This document shows positions 1 to 7,103 of a stretch of DNA of 10,943 nucleotides, one piece after another. Under the pieces are notes generated by a model. That model was given only the letters and a program-made list of their open reading frames with translations. It was not told the DNA's origin and ran no database searches. How positions within the stretch are numbered: the first letter of the stretch is position 1; each line of letters starts with the position of its first letter. Position numbers and translations under genes: made by a program. This stretch comes from Candidatus Aegiribacteria sp. (GTDB lineage Bacteria; Fermentibacterota; Fermentibacteria; Fermentibacterales; Fermentibacteraceae). Where the stretch lies: positions 1-10,943 of the forward strand of contig JAIOSX010000159.1 in the NCBI GenBank assembly GCA_021107345.1. Direction: 5' to 3'.

Positions 1-881
1 CACAGTTCCTGAAACTGGGACTTGGCGCCCGCGGAGCCGCAATGGGTGGTGCTTTCATCGCTTCAGCTAACGATCCGAGCGCTGCATACTGGAACCCAGC
101 CTGTCTTGTAAGAGTACCCGGAACACAGGTGCAGTTTACAGGAATGCAGTGGTTTGCGGACATCATCTACGGCGGCGCTATTGTATCCCATCAAGTAGAT
201 AATGTGGGAACTTTCGCTGCTCAGTTTGCGCTTCTGCAGTCCGGTGATATGGATGTAACTACTGTTGAACAACCCCAGGGAACAGGAGAGACTTTTGCAT
301 GTACCGATATGGTTGCAAGTCTCACCTTCTCCAGAATGCTTACCGACAGATTCAGCGCCGGAATGACAGTGAAGTATGTTCGAGAACAGTGGGATGACAT
401 TTCCGCCGCGGGAATCGCTGTTGATATTGGTACTCTATACGATACGGGTTTCAAAACCCTGCGTATAGGTATGACAATTCAGCACTTTGGGGGGGAAATA
501 ACCCCTGAAGGTGAATACACTACTTATCACAGCGGAGAAGATTCGACGCTAACTTACAAGCCTTACTCAATGCCGATGATTTTCAAGCTTGGCATGGCCA
601 TGGACGTTATCAATAGAGGCCCTCATTTCCTGACGGTTGAAATTGATGGTATCCATCCGAACGACAACGTCGAGCAGCTTGCTATAGGCGCCGAGTACTG
701 GTATAAAAATATGTTCGCCCTGAGAGGCGGCTATCGTATTAACACAGACGAAGAGGGTCTTACCGCTGGAGCCGGATTTAATATCCCGCTTGGCGGAAAG
801 ACGATATCACTTGATTATGCTTATGCGGACTGGAACAGGCTTGATATGGTTCACAGAGCCAGCCTGGGGTTTGCATTTTAG
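1..881 (+). CDS. PorV/PorQ-family outer-membrane beta-barrel protein (5' truncated)
   Basis: The reading frame is open from base 3, so the start codon and signal peptide lie outside the window; 292 residues are visible. The first residues read FLKLGLGARGAAMGGAF, then a DPSAAYWNPA stretch. This is the hallmark N-terminus of the PorV/PorQ (UPF0164-like, FadL-related) barrel family. The rest has the alternating pattern of beta strands with Gly/aromatic girdles, and the chain ends in an aromatic residue (GFAF), as outer-membrane barrels usually do. In Bacteroidetes, PorV is the type IX secretion shuttle that passes cargo to the attachment complex; many FCB lineages have several paralogues of unknown function. 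The ATG at 42 is internal to the conserved motif and is not the start. A protein with a T9SS-like sorting domain is encoded downstream, which fits an export role, but the specific function is inferred. Confidence 0.85.
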   Translation, partial: QFLKLGLGARGAAMGGAFIASANDPSAAYWNPACLVRVPGTQVQFTGMQWFADIIYGGAIVSHQVDNVGTFAAQFALLQSGDMDVTTVEQPQGTGETFACTDMVASLTFSRMLTDRFSAGMTVKYVREQWDDISAAGIAVDIGTLYDTGFKTLRIGMTIQHFGGEITPEGEYTTYHSGEDSTLTYKPYSMPMIFKLGMAMDVINRGPHFLTVEIDGIHPNDNVEQLAIGAEYWYKNMFALRGGYRINTDEEGLTAGAGFNIPLGGKTISLDYAYADWNRLDMVHRASLGFAF

Positions 882-897
882 CTGACTTGGCAGCATA

Positions 898-922
898 CGG
901 GGCAGGTAACTATCCTGCCCCG
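898..922 (+). promoter_or_regulatory. GC-rich hairpin between the barrel gene and the first GWxTD gene
   Basis: There is a perfect 9-bp stem (CGGGGCAGG, 898-906, pairing with CCTGCCCCG, 914-922) around a 7-base loop. It starts 16 bases after the barrel stop codon. No T-run follows; instead a Shine-Dalgarno-like GGAAGGA (926-932) begins 3 bases later. It is therefore not a canonical intrinsic terminator. It could protect the upstream mRNA 3' end, act as a partial attenuator, or modulate initiation of the next gene. The structure is seen directly; the role is inferred. Confidence 0.5.
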
Positions 923-936
923 GTCGGAAGGAATGA

Positions 937-2082
937 ATGACGCTTCTTGCGATGGTGCTTATGGTTATCACCGGGTTCCAGGTTCTCTGGAACGTTGAAC
1001 CTGCCCGTGGGCAGGAAGGTGGTACTGTACATATCTCAGTGCATTTCATCGAAGATGATTTTCTCTTTGTTATGGAGAATGGCGGTGAAATGGCCTTCTG
1101 GGAAGTTGCCGCTGCTGTCGATAGTGATTTCGCTGTAAGAAACAGCGGATCGGTGAACAGAAGTGAATTGCCACTGTATGAGGAATTATCGATATCCGGA
1201 GTGCAGCCTGGAACTCATCTGCTTACTGTAATGGTTGGAGACCTGGAATCAGGTAGAAGTATTGAATGGGAGGAAACCATCGAACTTCCACTCCTGGACA
1301 GTACATCCTGGTCATCAGGCAACCTGCAGATATCCGGAGGGTCTTATCAGAGATCTTCAGGTATAACTGAAGTTCTCTGGAATGTATATTCTCCACAGAC
1401 GGAAGCTGAAAAGGCAGACACTCTTGTTGCCGCATTTGTCCTTCGGGATGAAAACGGCGTTACCAGAAGAGAAGGCTGGATGGATCTCGCAGTCTCTGAT
1501 GGTAGGTGTATAGGAAGCGCAATGCTTGACATCACTGATCTCGATGCGGGTAAGTACGAAATACTTGCCGTCATCGTTTCTGATGGCGAAATAACTTCAG
1601 CCTCAAGAGCGGACCTGAAGCTTCTCCAGGCTTGGGATGTATGGGGAGAGAATCCTGATCTTACAAAGATTCTAATAAGACCCATCGCTCATTCCTCGGA
1701 ACTGAGGGAACTGGAAAATGCGGAAGGACCATCCAGCAGGAGGGCTGTGATGGCGGAATTCTGGCAGGAAAGGGATCCAACACCTGTTACTGTCCAGAAT
1801 GAGTTCCTGGAAATGTACCTGGCAAGGCTTGACTATATAGAGGAAAACTTCTCAATGCTCAATACTATGGGTATCACTACCGATCAGGGATGGGTTTTCG
1901 CCCTGCTCGGAGAACCCGAGATAATTGACTCCAGACCCCTTGAAACAGCCTCAAGACCCTCACAGGTATGGACATACTTCTCGCCGCCTATAGAAGTGTT
2001 ATTCATCGATTATAACGGTTGCGGAACATTCGAACTCGAAACCGACTGGGAGGAGGTTCTTGGTATCCATGAGAGGCATTAA
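937..2082 (+). CDS. GWxTD-domain exported protein (paralogue 1)
   Basis: This 381-residue protein starts with a hydrophobic signal-like segment (about residues 1-20) and a possible cleavage near ARG/Q at 24-26. The n-region has no Lys or Arg, which is unusual, but an in-frame TGA at 934-936 prevents upstream extension. GGAAGGA (926-932) lies 4 bases before the ATG. Residues 25-240 look beta-rich. The C-terminal third matches the GWxTD family (TIGR04514-type, function unknown): an EFWQERDPTP element near residue 270, then G312-I-T-T-D316 followed by QGWVFALLGEPE. The family Trp of GWxTD is Ile here, while the FWxxRDPTP half is intact. It is followed, with a 14-base overlap, by a second GWxTD gene. 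Family assignment is from remembered motifs; no cellular function can be given beyond probable envelope localisation. Confidence 0.8.
   Translation: MTLLAMVLMVITGFQVLWNVEPARGQEGGTVHISVHFIEDDFLFVMENGGEMAFWEVAAAVDSDFAVRNSGSVNRSELPLYEELSISGVQPGTHLLTVMVGDLESGRSIEWEETIELPLLDSTSWSSGNLQISGGSYQRSSGITEVLWNVYSPQTEAEKADTLVAAFVLRDENGVTRREGWMDLAVSDGRCIGSAMLDITDLDAGKYEILAVIVSDGEITSASRADLKLLQAWDVWGENPDLTKILIRPIAHSSELRELENAEGPSSRRAVMAEFWQERDPTPVTVQNEFLEMYLARLDYIEENFSMLNTMGITTDQGWVFALLGEPEIIDSRPLETASRPSQVWTYFSPPIEVLFIDYNGCGTFELETDWEEVLGIHERH
2051..2056 (+). promoter_or_regulatory. Ribosome-binding site of the second GWxTD gene
   Basis: AGGAGG lies inside the 3' end of the preceding gene. It is 3 bases from an in-frame TTG (2060) and 12 bases from an ATG (2069). 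The TTG is too close for normal initiation, and the ATG gives a typical signal peptide beginning MRGIK, so the ATG is preferred. Confidence 0.55.
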
Positions 2083-3373
2083 ACTCCTCGTCATGCTGGT
2101 ATTCTGTGCAGCTTTGAGCGGTTCAGACCTGGCGTCTGTCAGCAGTGGGGATATTCGATTTGGAATAGACACTGCACTGTTCAACTTCGCGGGAGCAGAA
2201 ACCATGGGGCTGGAGATCTATGAACATCTGGATCTTGACCAGTTTTCATCTGATCAGGATTCGATTGTAGAATTTACAACGACTCTGGCGATGATCTCTG
2301 AAAGCGGGGATACTACCGCTTTTGATCAGTGGAATTCTGAAGCCATCTGGGCTCCGGGAAGGTCTGCTGTGAACAGCATCGTCCTGCCGGTGATTCCGGG
2401 TAATTACTGTCTTGTAGTTACCGTTACGGACGCAGGCAACGGAAAAGAGGGAGTTGTAACCAGGGATCTGACAGTTAGAGACATAGGAACTCTCAGTGAG
2501 ATTGAACTTGCCCGTGCAGTAGTTCCATCGCCGGACGAATCAACAAATCCCTTGAGAAAGGGAGAAGTTCTTGTATACCCGGCGGCTGACGGAAGTTTTA
2601 CACTTCCTGAGGAACATATGGTGTACTATTACATTGAGATCTATAACAATGGTGGCAGTTCAGTCCAGCTGCAGGGCCGTCTCGAGACGTCCTCAGGTGA
2701 GACGATTTTCGCCCGTCCCTGGGTATCATTAGAGATGCCCGAAGGAGCGGAAGCTGTTGGATTGGTGGACAGTCTTGATCTCCACGCAGTACGCAATTCG
2801 GGTTTACACAGAGTTGTATTCAGCCTGGTAGCACAGAATGATACCCTCGAAACAGACAAGTATCTCATTGTTGGCAGGAATATGGAATCTGAGGATGATT
2901 TTATCAGTGAATCCGTTGGTGAACTGGATGAGATACCTTACCCTGATCATTTCAGGCTTATTCTGTCTTCCACCGAGGCTTCTATCTATGACAGCCTTGA
3001 TGAGGATGCCAGAAAGAGGTTCTACTCCGCCTACTGGCAGTGGGCTCCCGAACAACGCGGACTATTCGAGGAACGTTGCGAGGAGAGCAACCAATATACG
3101 AGTGTTCAGAGAGAAAGCTGGAGAACCGACCGGGGAAGGGTATACGTTATCTACGGCCCGCCCGATGATATTGAATCAGTTCTCCTTCAGGGAAGACAGG
3201 TTCCACATGAAATCTGGTACTACTATGTAGGCGGGAACGAGAGTTTTGTTTTCGCCGACAGAAACGGGACCGGAAATTACGAACAGGTTTATTCCTCAGT
3301 TGAAGGAGAAGTCAGTTATACGAACTGGGAGAGTATGATTTCGCCGGTCTCTTCAAGACCCGCTGGCGAATGA
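2069..3373 (+). CDS. GWxTD-domain exported protein (paralogue 2)
   Basis: This protein has 434 residues from the ATG at 2069. A signal peptide is clear: basic MRGIK, a hydrophobic LLVMLVFCAAL core, and probable cleavage after the SGSDLA region. The Cys at 15 is preceded by Phe, so it is not a convincing lipobox. The N-terminal part (DIRFGIDTALFNF, then LEIYEHLDL) resembles the beta-sandwich that precedes GWxTD domains. The C-terminal domain holds S350-W-R-T-D354 followed by RGRVYVIYGPPDD, an excellent match to the second half of the GWxTD signature, then HEIWYYY. The upstream FWxxRDPTP element of the family is degenerate (YWQWAPEQ). The start overlaps the previous gene by 14 bases, so translational coupling is likely and the two products are probably made together. 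The family is widespread in FCB bacteria and has no established function. Confidence 0.85.
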   Translation: MRGIKLLVMLVFCAALSGSDLASVSSGDIRFGIDTALFNFAGAETMGLEIYEHLDLDQFSSDQDSIVEFTTTLAMISESGDTTAFDQWNSEAIWAPGRSAVNSIVLPVIPGNYCLVVTVTDAGNGKEGVVTRDLTVRDIGTLSEIELARAVVPSPDESTNPLRKGEVLVYPAADGSFTLPEEHMVYYYIEIYNNGGSSVQLQGRLETSSGETIFARPWVSLEMPEGAEAVGLVDSLDLHAVRNSGLHRVVFSLVAQNDTLETDKYLIVGRNMESEDDFISESVGELDEIPYPDHFRLILSSTEASIYDSLDEDARKRFYSAYWQWAPEQRGLFEERCEESNQYTSVQRESWRTDRGRVYVIYGPPDDIESVLLQGRQVPHEIWYYYVGGNESFVFADRNGTGNYEQVYSSVEGEVSYTNWESMISPVSSRPAGE

Positions 3374-3485
3374 GGCTCCCTGTAATGAAAGGTGATAGAG
3401 GAAAGATGCCCAAATACTTAAACGACAGAATGAGGCATTTAGTTTTGTTTGTGCGGTTTGCAGCCGCCGAAATAGGAGGTCAAAT

Positions 3486-5924
3486 ATGAGAATCTTTGCG
3501 GGACCGCTCAGGATTGGTTACAAAACCATCCTGACAGCGCTCCTGTTACCGGTACTGGGATTCGGTGTGGCTAATGCTGACATGAGTGTCGGGGACACGG
3601 TGATGCTGAAAGTTCCCGATCTTTCGGAGTTCCCCCTTACTGTTGAGGAACATCAGTTTACATGCCGTGCCGTCACTGAAAATGCTTACTGGCTGGTACA
3701 GGATTCTGTATCGGTTCCTGAAGGCACTGGCCCAGGAATTCAGGATACGATTGTCTGGAACAACCTGATAACACAGGGCGAACTTGACACTCTGACTGCT
3801 GAATTTGAAGGTAACGGAGTCGATGTATATGGTACCGTCACCGAATATCTTGGTGATGTACCGGATACAGATAACGATCCGAGAATTTGGATCGTAATGG
3901 CTACCATACGAGACGTGTATCTGCAAAGTCCTACAGACAGAAGAGTCATGGCTTACGTTAATCCAGCTGATGTTGATACAACCGGTGCAAGCGGTGATTT
4001 CAACAATCAGGACATTTTCTACATAAACCTGCATACTTACTCAGATATGACAACGACTCTCCCAATAGCCAAAGGGCTGAGGCGATTCTTCATACCCAAC
4101 GGTCTTGGGATGCTGATACGGACATCCGTTCAGCCTGTTGAAGAACAGTGGGTCGTCCGAGGACTCGGTGCCGCCTGTCAGTATTTATGTTATGGTATAA
4201 CAAGAACGACCTCGGGCAACTTCGGTCTCTACTATGACCTGGGCCAATTCGAAAAATGTTCATTTTTCGACCTTACCTTCTACGAATCCGGTGGTTGGAC
4301 CCAGGATTATGCCAAATCGAGAGGGCAGGAATTCCTGTGGTTCATGTACCTCGCACAACGCGAGGGAGACGATGTACTGGAAGCAATTGCCCAGTCGGGT
4401 TATACTGATATGCTCAACGTGGCAAATGCCATTGATTCTTCAATAGCCGACAGTATAGCTATCCAGACAAATGTAGTTCCTATCTACATAGACTGGCTTG
4501 TCTGCAACCTTACGAACGACTACAGAGACGATATGAGTGGCGGGATCTACACATACGAGATATTCTCGGATACCTCCACCAGCTTCACTCATATAGGCCA
4601 GGGAACCTCCTTTGAGGGACGATTCGACAGCGGAGATTATCCTCTGCCTGTATGGATGCCCGGAACAGGTATGGAATCAAATATCTGGGCTTCACAGTAC
4701 TGCGAGTTTACAGGAGACTACACCAATTTCTCCAATGTTTATTTCAACGGAGCGTTTGCTGATGATAACGGCTCCGGATCTCTTATAGACGGTAATTGGA
4801 TTGCAATTGTTGTATCTCTGGATACCGTCGACGTAGAGATACTATCAGTTGAAGAAGTATCACTGGATAATCTATTCAACGGATCATTTGAACTTGACGG
4901 TGACAACGCATACCTCATTGTAACCAACAACAACCCGGGCGGAGCACTAGGCATTCCCTATATCCTGTCTCAGGATTCGGATCTTCCTGAACTGCTTCTG
5001 GCGTCCCATCAGAATAGTGTCAACGACCAATACATGACCATCTACACTACTCTATTTGACAGTATACCTGAAGGCTTCGACTGGTATGGTCCCGTCTTCA
5101 CCGCTACAACCGGTGACAGCAGCAGTGTAGTCGGAATGGGTAATTTCTGGGATACAATCTGGGACACTAGATTCAATGCCTGGGAAACCGGAGAATACAC
5201 TCTCAGTATAGCGGGATATGACAGCAGCGGTTTCTCAGTCAGCAACAGCAGACAAATAAGTGTCGGGTTTGTAACGACTGGTAGTTTATCGCTGAGTATC
5301 AACGCTATCCATCTTGATGTCATGGCCGGGGCAGCTGCCCCGGGAACCATGGTGAGTCTCTGCGAATCCAATATCCTCGATCTTTCCATGGATACGCAGG
5401 TTTACGCTCAGGATGTAGTGGATATGATGACCGGCATAAACGCCGGTCCGGTAAGTATCCCCGGTGTGAATTCTACACTGTCCTTCCCGGCTGAAAGCTC
5501 AGAAGGCGCTGTATATCGTTATACAGCATACGGATGGGAACAGCTGGACAGTTATTATCAGAATGGAAGAATGTGCGCTCTGGTATCCGAAGGCGGAAAC
5601 TACGTTTACGGACAGGCTCCAGGGGTTGTTTCCCCTGAGATCCCTGCTGAATTCCACTTCGGAGGAACATATCCCAACCCCTTCAACGCAGAGGCAGCCA
5701 TACGCTTCTCTCTGCCCTCCTCGGGACGTGTTAGCGTAACAATCTACGATCTAAGCGGCCGCGCAGTCAGGACTCTTAACGATACTGAGATGCAGGCTGC
5801 AGAACATACACTCATGTGGGATGGTCTTGACGAAACCGGTAATGCAGTGGGCGCAGGAGTATACTTCTGCAGACTCCAGGCATGCGGAGAGACCGTTACA
5901 CAGAAAATGCTCCGGATAGAGTAG
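3486..5924 (+). CDS. Secreted pseudo-metallopeptidase with C-terminal FlgD-Ig/T9SS-type sorting domain
   Basis: This 812-residue protein has a strong signal peptide (basic residues R2, R9, K13; hydrophobic 15-28; AxA site ANA at 29-31, cleavage before D32). AGGAGGT (3474-3480) sits 5 bases before the ATG. Residues 90-300 follow the plan of secreted M30/M6-like zinc peptidases: YLGDVPDTDNDPRIWIVM (121-138), DIFYINL, a helix where HExxH should be, a WVxxGL motif and a DYA...FLWFMYL helix (from 274). At the expected HEFxH position the sequence is K196-G197-L-R-R200, and the usual WVNEGLAE is W222-V-V-R225-G-L-G. Zinc and catalytic residues are therefore absent, and no HExxH occurs anywhere in the chain. 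Residues 300-720 look like beta-sandwich modules. Residues about 724-812 (YPNPFNAEAAIRF from 729, then IYDLSGRAVRTL, GAGVYF) form a FlgD-Ig/Por-type sorting domain. It is likely a surface or secreted binding protein; peptidase ancestry is inferred by alignment from memory. Confidence 0.8.
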   Translation: MRIFAGPLRIGYKTILTALLLPVLGFGVANADMSVGDTVMLKVPDLSEFPLTVEEHQFTCRAVTENAYWLVQDSVSVPEGTGPGIQDTIVWNNLITQGELDTLTAEFEGNGVDVYGTVTEYLGDVPDTDNDPRIWIVMATIRDVYLQSPTDRRVMAYVNPADVDTTGASGDFNNQDIFYINLHTYSDMTTTLPIAKGLRRFFIPNGLGMLIRTSVQPVEEQWVVRGLGAACQYLCYGITRTTSGNFGLYYDLGQFEKCSFFDLTFYESGGWTQDYAKSRGQEFLWFMYLAQREGDDVLEAIAQSGYTDMLNVANAIDSSIADSIAIQTNVVPIYIDWLVCNLTNDYRDDMSGGIYTYEIFSDTSTSFTHIGQGTSFEGRFDSGDYPLPVWMPGTGMESNIWASQYCEFTGDYTNFSNVYFNGAFADDNGSGSLIDGNWIAIVVSLDTVDVEILSVEEVSLDNLFNGSFELDGDNAYLIVTNNNPGGALGIPYILSQDSDLPELLLASHQNSVNDQYMTIYTTLFDSIPEGFDWYGPVFTATTGDSSSVVGMGNFWDTIWDTRFNAWETGEYTLSIAGYDSSGFSVSNSRQISVGFVTTGSLSLSINAIHLDVMAGAAAPGTMVSLCESNILDLSMDTQVYAQDVVDMMTGINAGPVSIPGVNSTLSFPAESSEGAVYRYTAYGWEQLDSYYQNGRMCALVSEGGNYVYGQAPGVVSPEIPAEFHFGGTYPNPFNAEAAIRFSLPSSGRVSVTIYDLSGRAVRTLNDTEMQAAEHTLMWDGLDETGNAVGAGVYFCRLQACGETVTQKMLRIE

Positions 5925-5937
5925 GAAGGAGGGAGAA

Positions 5938-6981
5938 ATGAAACAGATAGTAACAATAGCAATCCTGGGCTCCCTCGTACTGCTTGGTGGTTGTGGAGAT
6001 CAGCTTCCCACGGATATTCCGGATACGATAGGATATCAGGGATTTATTGAGCTTGGCTGGGATTCCTACGCAGATGGAAGCTTCCAGCTGGCACTTGATT
6101 ACTTCCTCGATGCCATCGCTATCGGCCCATCAGAGGTTGAAGCCTTTATTGGCGCCGGATGGTCATCGCTGTATCTGCCTGACTATTGGAGAATTGCAGA
6201 CGAGTACTTCTTCATGGCAATTCAGAACCAGGTAGGATACTATCCATTGAGCGGATACACTGAATATCAGGTTCAGGATACTATGTGGACAATCTTTGAT
6301 TGTCTGCACCCCGGTCTGTCCCCCAGCATCCTGGACCCCATACTCGAGCAGACCGCTGACTCCGGTATTGTATGGGTAGGAGAACAGATCAATGGCATAG
6401 TCGGCAATGCTCCGATGTCTTACCGCTTCAAACCTCTTAATAGCGGTGTGATAGCTATGTTTGTAGTTGTCAACGGTTACACCACGGCTAACTGTGAAGT
6501 AGACAGTATTGCCGGTGGATGGGTGTATATAACCGTTCCTCGCGTAACGATGGAAATCAGTGACGATGATTATTACACATGGATCAGCGTCGATGAACAG
6601 ATCAACTACGATTATCGTGTGTTCTATCAGACAGGTGCCGCAGGAGGGCAGTTCTTCTGGGACGCTCTTGCAGGTTCCTGCATGCTGCAGGACATCAGGG
6701 GTGATAATGGAGATCCCCTGCTGTGCTGTGCAAGCGCTTGGACGCTTGATAAGCAGAATGGTGATTACGACTTCGGTCACGGTCTTCAATACGACGCGTG
6801 CGAATCAATATCCAACCTTCAGCTGAAGGGTACGGCCGCTGCTATGGCCTTCGCCCGGCAGTACTTCAAGTTCGCATGGTTCACATGCATAAGTGAGGGA
6901 CAGGGCATGGGTCTTAACCCGGCCGATCCTGACTTTGTCACAGGCCTGATGACAACAATTGAGTTCATGCTCAACAACTAG
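5938..6981 (+). CDS. TPR-containing lipoprotein, function unknown
   Basis: The start is well supported: AAGGAGGG (5926-5933) ends 4 bases before the ATG, and the gene lies 13 bases after the preceding stop. The 347-residue product begins with a lipoprotein signal ending in LLGGC, with the lipidated Cys at 19. Residues about 33-95 carry TPR-like features (GWDSYADGSFQLALDYF, then AIAIGP, AFIGAGW), with the Gly/Ala spacing of one to two tetratricopeptide repeats. The remainder (about 130-347) is a mixed region with several aromatic residues and a CC pair near 260; I do not recognise it. TPR lipoproteins often act as scaffolds at the outer-membrane inner face. Tight spacing with the sorting-domain protein suggests co-expression and perhaps a shared envelope function. 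A strong terminator follows, so this is probably the last gene of the transcript. Confidence 0.8.
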   Translation: MKQIVTIAILGSLVLLGGCGDQLPTDIPDTIGYQGFIELGWDSYADGSFQLALDYFLDAIAIGPSEVEAFIGAGWSSLYLPDYWRIADEYFFMAIQNQVGYYPLSGYTEYQVQDTMWTIFDCLHPGLSPSILDPILEQTADSGIVWVGEQINGIVGNAPMSYRFKPLNSGVIAMFVVVNGYTTANCEVDSIAGGWVYITVPRVTMEISDDDYYTWISVDEQINYDYRVFYQTGAAGGQFFWDALAGSCMLQDIRGDNGDPLLCCASAWTLDKQNGDYDFGHGLQYDACESISNLQLKGTAAAMAFARQYFKFAWFTCISEGQGMGLNPADPDFVTGLMTTIEFMLNN

Positions 6982-7000
6982 TATCAGGTTGAAAACTGGA

Positions 7001-7027
7001 AGCCCCCCCGGCATTGCCGGGGGGGCT
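7001..7027 (+). terminator. Intrinsic terminator after the + strand gene block
   Basis: A 12-bp perfect GC-rich stem (7001-7012 with 7016-7027) includes seven C:G pairs in a row and closes on a 3-base ATT loop. It lies 19 bases after the lipoprotein stop. The downstream tract (TTGCTTGTT) is only moderately T-rich. On the other strand the tract after the hairpin contains TTTT, so it may also stop transcripts from the convergent cluster. Confidence 0.8.
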
Positions 7028-7036
7028 TGCTTGTTA

Positions 7037-7097
7037 GGGGCCGGGCGTCACTTCTGGTCACTTATGCTTTAAGTAACCAGAAGTGACGCCCGGCCCC
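7037..7097. repeat. Long near-perfect palindrome between convergent genes
   Basis: Bases 7037-7058 pair without error with 7076-7097 (22 bp). After one C/A mismatch, another 5 bp (7060-7064 with 7070-7074) closes on a 5-base loop (7065-7069). The outer flanks GTTAG (7033-7037) and CTAAC (7100-7104) can extend pairing across a small bulge. The stem contains GGGGCCGGGCG and GTCACTTCTGG blocks. The right edge abuts the stop codon of the minus-strand lipoprotein gene (7104-7106). Neither side has a strong T-tract, so this is not a textbook terminator. It could be a REP/MITE-like dispersed element, a bidirectional transcription barrier or an mRNA-stabilising hairpin. Confidence 0.85.
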
Positions 7098-7103
7098 GGC
7101 TAA

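Noticed and set aside
42..44. ATG at 42 as the start of the barrel gene
   Set aside because: The conserved family motif (FLKLGLGARGAA) is encoded in frame upstream of it, so the true start is outside the window.
2060..2062. TTG start for the second GWxTD protein
   Set aside because: It is only 3 bases from the AGGAGG site; the ATG at 2069 gives a normal basic n-region and better spacing.
3546..4034. 162-codon open frame on the minus strand
   Set aside because: It lies fully opposite the well-supported secreted protein gene and has no recognisable domain, signal or ribosome-binding context; it is a shadow frame.
5326..5343. CCGGGGCAGCTGCCCCGG palindrome as a terminator
   Set aside because: It sits in the middle of an intact coding region, encodes a small Gly/Ala segment and has no T-tract; mentioned only as part of a low-interest finding.
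6163..6789. 208-codon open frame on the minus strand
   Set aside because: It lies opposite the TPR lipoprotein gene, which has a lipobox and a strong Shine-Dalgarno. The antisense product has no recognisable motif.
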